Shown: one piece after another, positions 18,921 through 22,136 of the stretch
Layout of the letters: each line of letters opens with the position of its first letter
Numbering within the stretch: position 1 is the first letter of the stretch
Assembly: GCF_000716605.1 (NCBI RefSeq)
Contig: NZ_JNXE01000064.1
Span: forward strand, 1-22,136
Direction: 5' to 3'
From: Streptomyces sp. NRRL F-525
Lineage (GTDB): Bacteria; Actinomycetota; Actinomycetes; Streptomycetales; Streptomycetaceae
DNA length: 22,136 nucleotides
Translations under genes and position numbers: made by a program
The notes under the pieces: model-generated
What the model was told of the DNA's origin: nothing
The model's input: only the letters and a program-made list of their open reading frames with translations
Databases searched by the model: none

Positions 18921-20171
18921 TCAGACGGCGGCGGCCGGCGGTGTCGCCGGGTCGGACTTCGCGAGGGTGGGCGGGGAGGGGATCGTCGCCGACAGGCCTT
19001 CGGAGAGGGCGACCGACGGGGGCGGCGGGGTGACGGCGGCGATGGCGGTGGTGACCACGCCGGCCGGTTCGTCGATCTCGTTGACGTTCGAGGCGTCGAC
19101 GACCTGGCGCCGGGAGAGCAGCCAGATGCCGGCGCTGGACGCGACCAGGAAGACGGCCACCAGCGCGGTGCCCCAGTCGCCGAGGTCGGTCACGGACTCG
19201 GCGAGCGCGCCGACCAGCGCGGCGGCCGGCAGCGTGAGCCCCCAGGCGACGAACATCCGGGTGGCGGTCGACCAGCGGACGACACCGCCCTTGCGGCCGA
19301 GGCCCGCGCCCATCACCGAACCGGAGACGGCGTGCGTGGTGGACAGGGAGAAGCCGATGTGCGAGGAGGCCAGGATGACCGCGGCGGCGCTGGTCTGGGC
19401 GGCGAAGCCCTGCTGCGGCTGGAGGTCGGTCAGGCCCTTGCCCATCGTGCGGATGATGCGCCAGCCGCCGATGTAGGTGCCCATCGCGATGGCGAGGCCC
19501 GCGGAGAGGATGACCCAGGTGGGCGGGTCCGAGTCGGGGGCGATGGAGCCGCCGGCGATCAGGGCCAGGGTGATGATGCCCATCGTCTTCTGCGCGTCGT
19601 TCGTGCCGTGGGCCAGCGAGACCAGGCCGGCGGAGGCGATCTGGCCGACGCGGAAGCCCTTGTCGGCGGCCTTGCCGCCCGCGTTCTTGCCCACGGCGTA
19701 GGAGAAGCGGGTGGCGAGCATCGCCGCGACGCCCGCGACGATCGGGGCGGCGATCGCCGGGAGCAGCACCTTGGTGACCAGGACGTCGCCGTGGACCGCG
19801 CCGGTGCCGGCCGAGGCGATGGTGGCGCCGATCAGACCGCCCATGAGGGCGTGCGAGGAACTGGACGGCAGGCCGACGAGCCAGGTCACCAGGTTCCAGA
19901 GGATCGCGCCGACCAGGGCGGCGAAGATGACCTCGGGCCGGATGCCGCTCTCGTCGACGAGCCCCTTGGAGATCGTGTTGGCGACCTCCACGGAGAGAAA
20001 AGCGCCCACCAGGTTGAGGGTGGCCGACATGGCCACCGCGACCTTGGGCTTGAGCGCACCGGTCGAGATGGTGGTGGCCATCGCGTTGGCGGTGTCGTGG
20101 AAACCGTTCGTGAAATCGAACGCGAGTGCGGTGATCACCACAATCGCGAGGATCAGCGAGAAGCTTTCCAT
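18921..20171 (-). CDS. pit: PiT-family low-affinity inorganic phosphate transporter
   Basis: This 416-aa membrane transporter moves phosphate (often as a metal-phosphate complex) with H+ or Na+. The two inverted PiT signatures are present: FDFTNGFHDTANAMATTISTGAL near the N-terminus and LVSLAHGTNDAQKTMGI in the second half. GLPSSSSHALMGGLIG and SLSTTHAVSGSVMGAGLG are the paired serine/histidine segments. About ten hydrophobic helices are evident. A disordered Pro/Ala/Ser-rich tail of about 60 residues follows the last helix. The ATG at 20171 has a weak GGGT ribosome binding site. A PHO-box-like repeat lies 48 bp upstream. S. coelicolor has a PitH2 transporter in what I recall as the same position beside the cob genes. 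Confidence 0.95.
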   Translation of the reverse strand: MESFSLILAIVVITALAFDFTNGFHDTANAMATTISTGALKPKVAVAMSATLNLVGAFLSVEVANTISKGLVDESGIRPEVIFAALVGAILWNLVTWLVGLPSSSSHALMGGLIGATIASAGTGAVHGDVLVTKVLLPAIAAPIVAGVAAMLATRFSYAVGKNAGGKAADKGFRVGQIASAGLVSLAHGTNDAQKTMGIITLALIAGGSIAPDSDPPTWVILSAGLAIAMGTYIGGWRIIRTMGKGLTDLQPQQGFAAQTSAAAVILASSHIGFSLSTTHAVSGSVMGAGLGRKGGVVRWSTATRMFVAWGLTLPAAALVGALAESVTDLGDWGTALVAVFLVASSAGIWLLSRRQVVDASNVNEIDEPAGVVTTAIAAVTPPPPSVALSEGLSATIPSPPTLAKSDPATPPAAAV

Positions 20172-20218
20172 TTACCCAGGCAATCGTTCGAGGTCATTGG
20201 CGCGTTGACCGTAGGAAA

Positions 20219-20240
20219 CCTGAATGAACGGAAGATGAAC
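20219..20240 (-). promoter_or_regulatory. PHO-box-like PhoP-binding site upstream of pit
   Basis: On the minus strand, two adjacent 11-nt units, GTTCATCTTCC and GTTCATTCAGG, share GTTCAT and sit exactly head to tail. Streptomyces PhoP operators are built from 11-nt direct repeat units starting with GTTCACC or similar. The position, 48 bp before the phosphate transporter start, fits regulation by the PhoR-PhoP system. Outer units, if any, are poorly conserved. Confidence 0.75.
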
Positions 20241-20269
20241 TGAGGGGGTCCCTGTGGTGGCCGGATTGC

Positions 20270-21061
20270 CTAGTAACCCCGGGCGAACTTCCTCAGTTGG
20301 CTCACCGTCCCGTTGAAGAGATTCTGGTCACCCGGCAGGCTCCCGCTGTTGTCGTACTGCCAGAAGGTCCAGTACGACCATCCGGCGGGCAGCGAGCCCG
20401 CGTCCGCCGACCCGTGGCGGGCGATCCACAGGGCGTGTGCCGAGGCCAGGGAGCTGTTGTCGCCCGTGCAGGTCTTCCACCACAGGGTGGTCGTGTAGAT
20501 CACGGGGCGGCGGCCGGTCTCCCGGTTCACCTCGGCGCTGAAGGCCTTGATCCAGTTGACCGTCCCGGTCTTGCTCAGGCCGTAGCAGGGGTGCTTCTTG
20601 TCGTACGGGTTGGTCTCGATGTCCAGGGCCGGCGGCAGCGTCCAGCCGTCCGCCTTCCAGTCGCCGCCGTGCGCCACGAAGTACGCGGCCTGGCTCGCGC
20701 CGGACGATCTGTCCGGCAGGGCGAAGTGGTACGCGCCGCGGATGATGCCCGCCTTGCGGGCGCCGTCGTACTGCTGGCCGAAGTACGGGTTGCGGTAGGT
20801 GGTCGACTCGGTCGCCTTGACGTAGACGAACGTGGCGCCCTTCGCCTTCGCGCTCGGCCAGTTGACGCTCTTCTGGTGCGAGGAGACGTCGTGGCCCTTC
20901 GTCGGGCTCGCGGCGGTGCCGGCGGCGGTGGCCGGGGTCTCGGTGAGCGCGAGGGCGGTTGCGCCGGCGGTGAGCGCGGCGAGGGCGGCTGCGGCGAGGC
21001 GGGCGCGCGGGTGTGGGCGGGCGAGGGTGCGGATGCGGTTCGGTGTGCGGTCACGGGCCAT
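20270..21061 (-). CDS. Secreted GH25 lysozyme (N-acetylmuramidase)
   Basis: This glycoside hydrolase family 25 muramidase cleaves the peptidoglycan glycan backbone outside the cell. The precursor is 263 aa. An Arg-rich N-region (RTLARPHPRAR) precedes a hydrophobic Ala/Leu core and a likely signal peptidase site after PATAA (about residue 47). The GH25 domain then runs to the end: GHDVSSHQ, FVYVKATEST, GAYHFALPD, PPALDIETN with the acidic catalytic pair, PVIYTTTLWW, LWIARHG and YWTFWQYDNSG. There is no separate wall-binding repeat. The ATG at 21061 follows a strong GGGGGA ribosome binding site; an open frame to 21169 has no such support. The gene lies upstream of pit on the same strand with a 98-bp gap and no clear terminator. 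Confidence 0.95.
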   Translation of the reverse strand: MARDRTPNRIRTLARPHPRARLAAAALAALTAGATALALTETPATAAGTAASPTKGHDVSSHQKSVNWPSAKAKGATFVYVKATESTTYRNPYFGQQYDGARKAGIIRGAYHFALPDRSSGASQAAYFVAHGGDWKADGWTLPPALDIETNPYDKKHPCYGLSKTGTVNWIKAFSAEVNRETGRRPVIYTTTLWWKTCTGDNSSLASAHALWIARHGSADAGSLPAGWSYWTFWQYDNSGSLPGDQNLFNGTVSQLRKFARGY

Positions 21062-21135
21062 GTTTCCCCCGGGAATGGCGGCGTGCACGACAAATCTCCC
21101 AGAGGTTATTGGAAGATCCGTCAATGCCGGTCGGT

Positions 21136-21155
21136 CTCCGGCCAAGCGGCCGGAG
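21136..21155. repeat. Perfect hairpin upstream of the GH25 gene
   Basis: CTCCGGCC and GGCCGGAG form a perfect 8-bp stem around AAGC. It sits about 75-95 bp before the muramidase ATG. It could be in the 5' leader of that mRNA or be part of the divergent control region. No T-tract is present on the minus-strand side, so it is not an obvious attenuator. Confidence 0.5.
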
Positions 21156-21163
21156 TGGGTGAT

Positions 21164-21179
21164 TGACACCTATATGTCA
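21164..21179. promoter_or_regulatory. Candidate operator palindrome in the divergent GH25/aldolase region
   Basis: TGACA and TGTCA are separated by six A/T-rich bases (CCTATA), a 16-bp interrupted palindrome in an otherwise G+C-rich 196-bp divergent intergenic region. On the plus strand TTGACA (21163-21168) is also a perfect -35 hexamer, though I find no good -10 at the right distance. This could be an operator or promoter for either gene; no regulator is evident. Confidence 0.35.
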
Positions 21180-21257
21180 TCTTTCGGATGCGCGGCTTCC
21201 GGCCTAAAGTGCCTTCGCCCGAACGTGCGTTGGGGCACCGGCTGACAGGATCGCGGC

Positions 21258-22007
21258 ATGGCTGAGCAACGGCGGGACCAACGGGACGGGCGGGGCACCC
21301 GGGAGAGTGCGGGGATCGTGGGGGAGGCGCGGAGGCGAAGTGTGCGCGCCGAGGAGGCGCACGCCTGGGGCGCGCTCGTCGCGACAGCGCGCCGGACGGT
21401 CTCCGACGGCCTGGTCGTCGGCACGTCCGGGAACGTCTCGGTGCGCGTCGGCGACACGGTCCTGGTCACACCGTCGGGCGTCCCCTACGACCGCCTCGCG
21501 CCCGCCGACACGGTCGGTGTCGACCTCGACGGCCGGCAGGTCCTCGGCACCCTGCTCCCGACGAGCGAACTCCCCATGCATCTCGCCGTCTACCGCAGCA
21601 CCGACGCCCACGCGGTCGTCCACGCCCACGCCGTCCACGCGACGGCCGTCTCGACCCTCGTCCCCGAACTCCCCTCCGTCCACTACATGTCCGGCGCCCT
21701 CGGCGGCCCGGTCCGGGTTGCCCCGTACGCGACCTACGGCACGGAGGAGTTGGCCGAGAACATGCTCCACGCCCTCGCCGACCGCTCCGCCTGCCTCCTC
21801 CAGAACCACGGCACGATCGCCTACGGCACGTCCCTGGACCAGGCCTTCGACCGCACGGCCCAGCTGGAGTGGATGTGCCGGCTGTGGCTTACGGCGTCGT
21901 CGGTACCGGGGTTGTCGCCGACGTTGCTGACGGGGGAGCAGGTGGCTGAGGCGGGGGAGCGGTTGCGGGGGTATGGGCAGGGGGGCGCGCGGCGGGGTGA
22001 GGGGTGA
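21258..22007 (+). CDS. Class II aldolase/adducin family protein (fuculose-phosphate aldolase-like)
   Basis: This is a Zn-dependent aldolase-fold protein of 249 aa. The metal site fits the L-fuculose-1-phosphate aldolase pattern: TSELPMHLAVYR with Glu104, VVHAHAVHATA with His122 and His124, and LLQNHGTIAYG with His184. The 18, 2 and 60 residue spacings nearly equal those of E. coli FucA (Glu73, His92, His94, His155). GTSGNVSVR near residue 56 is the phosphate-binding loop. The ATG at 21258 has AGGA seven bases upstream. The first 30 residues are polar and may be dispensable; a GTG near 21342 is an alternative. The substrate is not determined: related members are fuculose-, rhamnulose- or ribulose-phosphate enzymes. 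The neighbours give no clue. Confidence 0.88.
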   Translation: MAEQRRDQRDGRGTRESAGIVGEARRRSVRAEEAHAWGALVATARRTVSDGLVVGTSGNVSVRVGDTVLVTPSGVPYDRLAPADTVGVDLDGRQVLGTLLPTSELPMHLAVYRSTDAHAVVHAHAVHATAVSTLVPELPSVHYMSGALGGPVRVAPYATYGTEELAENMLHALADRSACLLQNHGTIAYGTSLDQAFDRTAQLEWMCRLWLTASSVPGLSPTLLTGEQVAEAGERLRGYGQGGARRGEG

Positions 22008-22136
22008 AGGTGCGGCGGGGTGAGGGCGGTGGAGGTGAGGGGCAGAGGAGAGCGCGGCGAGGGTGAGGGCGCGGGTGGGGACGGCGGAAGCGAGAGGGTG
22101 AGGTCGGCTTTGTGTGGGGTGCGGGTGGTGGAGAGG
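22008..22136. other. Right-edge stretch without recognised genes
   Basis: These 129 bp after the aldolase stop are very purine-rich on the plus strand, with many GGTGAGG and GAGGG runs. I see no start site with a ribosome binding site, no hairpin terminator and no recognisable protein. A minus-strand gene entering from beyond the window cannot be excluded because the frames there stay open. Confidence 0.4.

Noticed and set aside
18882..20243. A 453-codon plus-strand frame opposite pit
   Set aside because: The Gly/Asp/Arg-rich translation mirrors the membrane protein codons on the other strand; the pit motifs are unambiguous.

Overview
The very high G+C content, heavy use of GTG starts and gene content point to an actinomycete, almost certainly a Streptomyces. 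About 18 kb of the 22 kb is a cobalamin (vitamin B12) biosynthesis locus on the minus strand. From memory, not checked, a phosphate transporter next to a cob cluster is also the layout in Streptomyces coelicolor.

Layout from the right end of the cob locus: a predicted promoter (18508-18537) reads into a B12 riboswitch (about 18395-18505) and a 19-codon leader ORF. These are followed by cbiB, cobQ, cobN, a fused chlI/chlD chelatase gene, cobO, cobB and cobI (18289 down to 7275). The genes overlap by 1-4 bp, apart from a 7-bp gap between cobO and cobB. A plus-strand ZIP-family metal transporter (6529-7257) sits between this operon and a second minus-strand operon: cobM, cobL, a cbiG-cobJ fusion, cobH, cbiX and cobC (6418 down to 38), also chained by stop/start overlaps. 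Together they cover most ring methylations and the ring contraction, two different cobalt chelatases (CbiX, and CobN plus ChlID), a,c-diamidation, corrinoid adenosylation, amidation to cobyric acid, aminopropanol attachment, and a CobC/CobD-type aminotransferase homologue. CobG, CobF/CbiD, CobK/CbiJ, CobA and the nucleotide-loop genes are not in the window.

To the right, a strong bidirectional terminator hairpin (18607-18644) isolates the cob operon from a PiT phosphate transporter and a small membrane protein. The transporter has a PHO-box-like pair of 11-nt direct repeats upstream. Next come a secreted GH25 muramidase (minus) and a divergent class II aldolase (plus).

The most interesting signals are: an intergenic-type Streptomyces palindromic repeat translated in frame as the interdomain linker of CobB; the short leader ORF between the riboswitch and a cbiB that lacks a clear ribosome binding site; a palindrome overlapping the -35 of the riboswitch promoter; the coexistence of early- and late-insertion cobalt chelatases; and the antisense ZIP gene between two cob operons. 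No wholly unknown multi-gene system was found.
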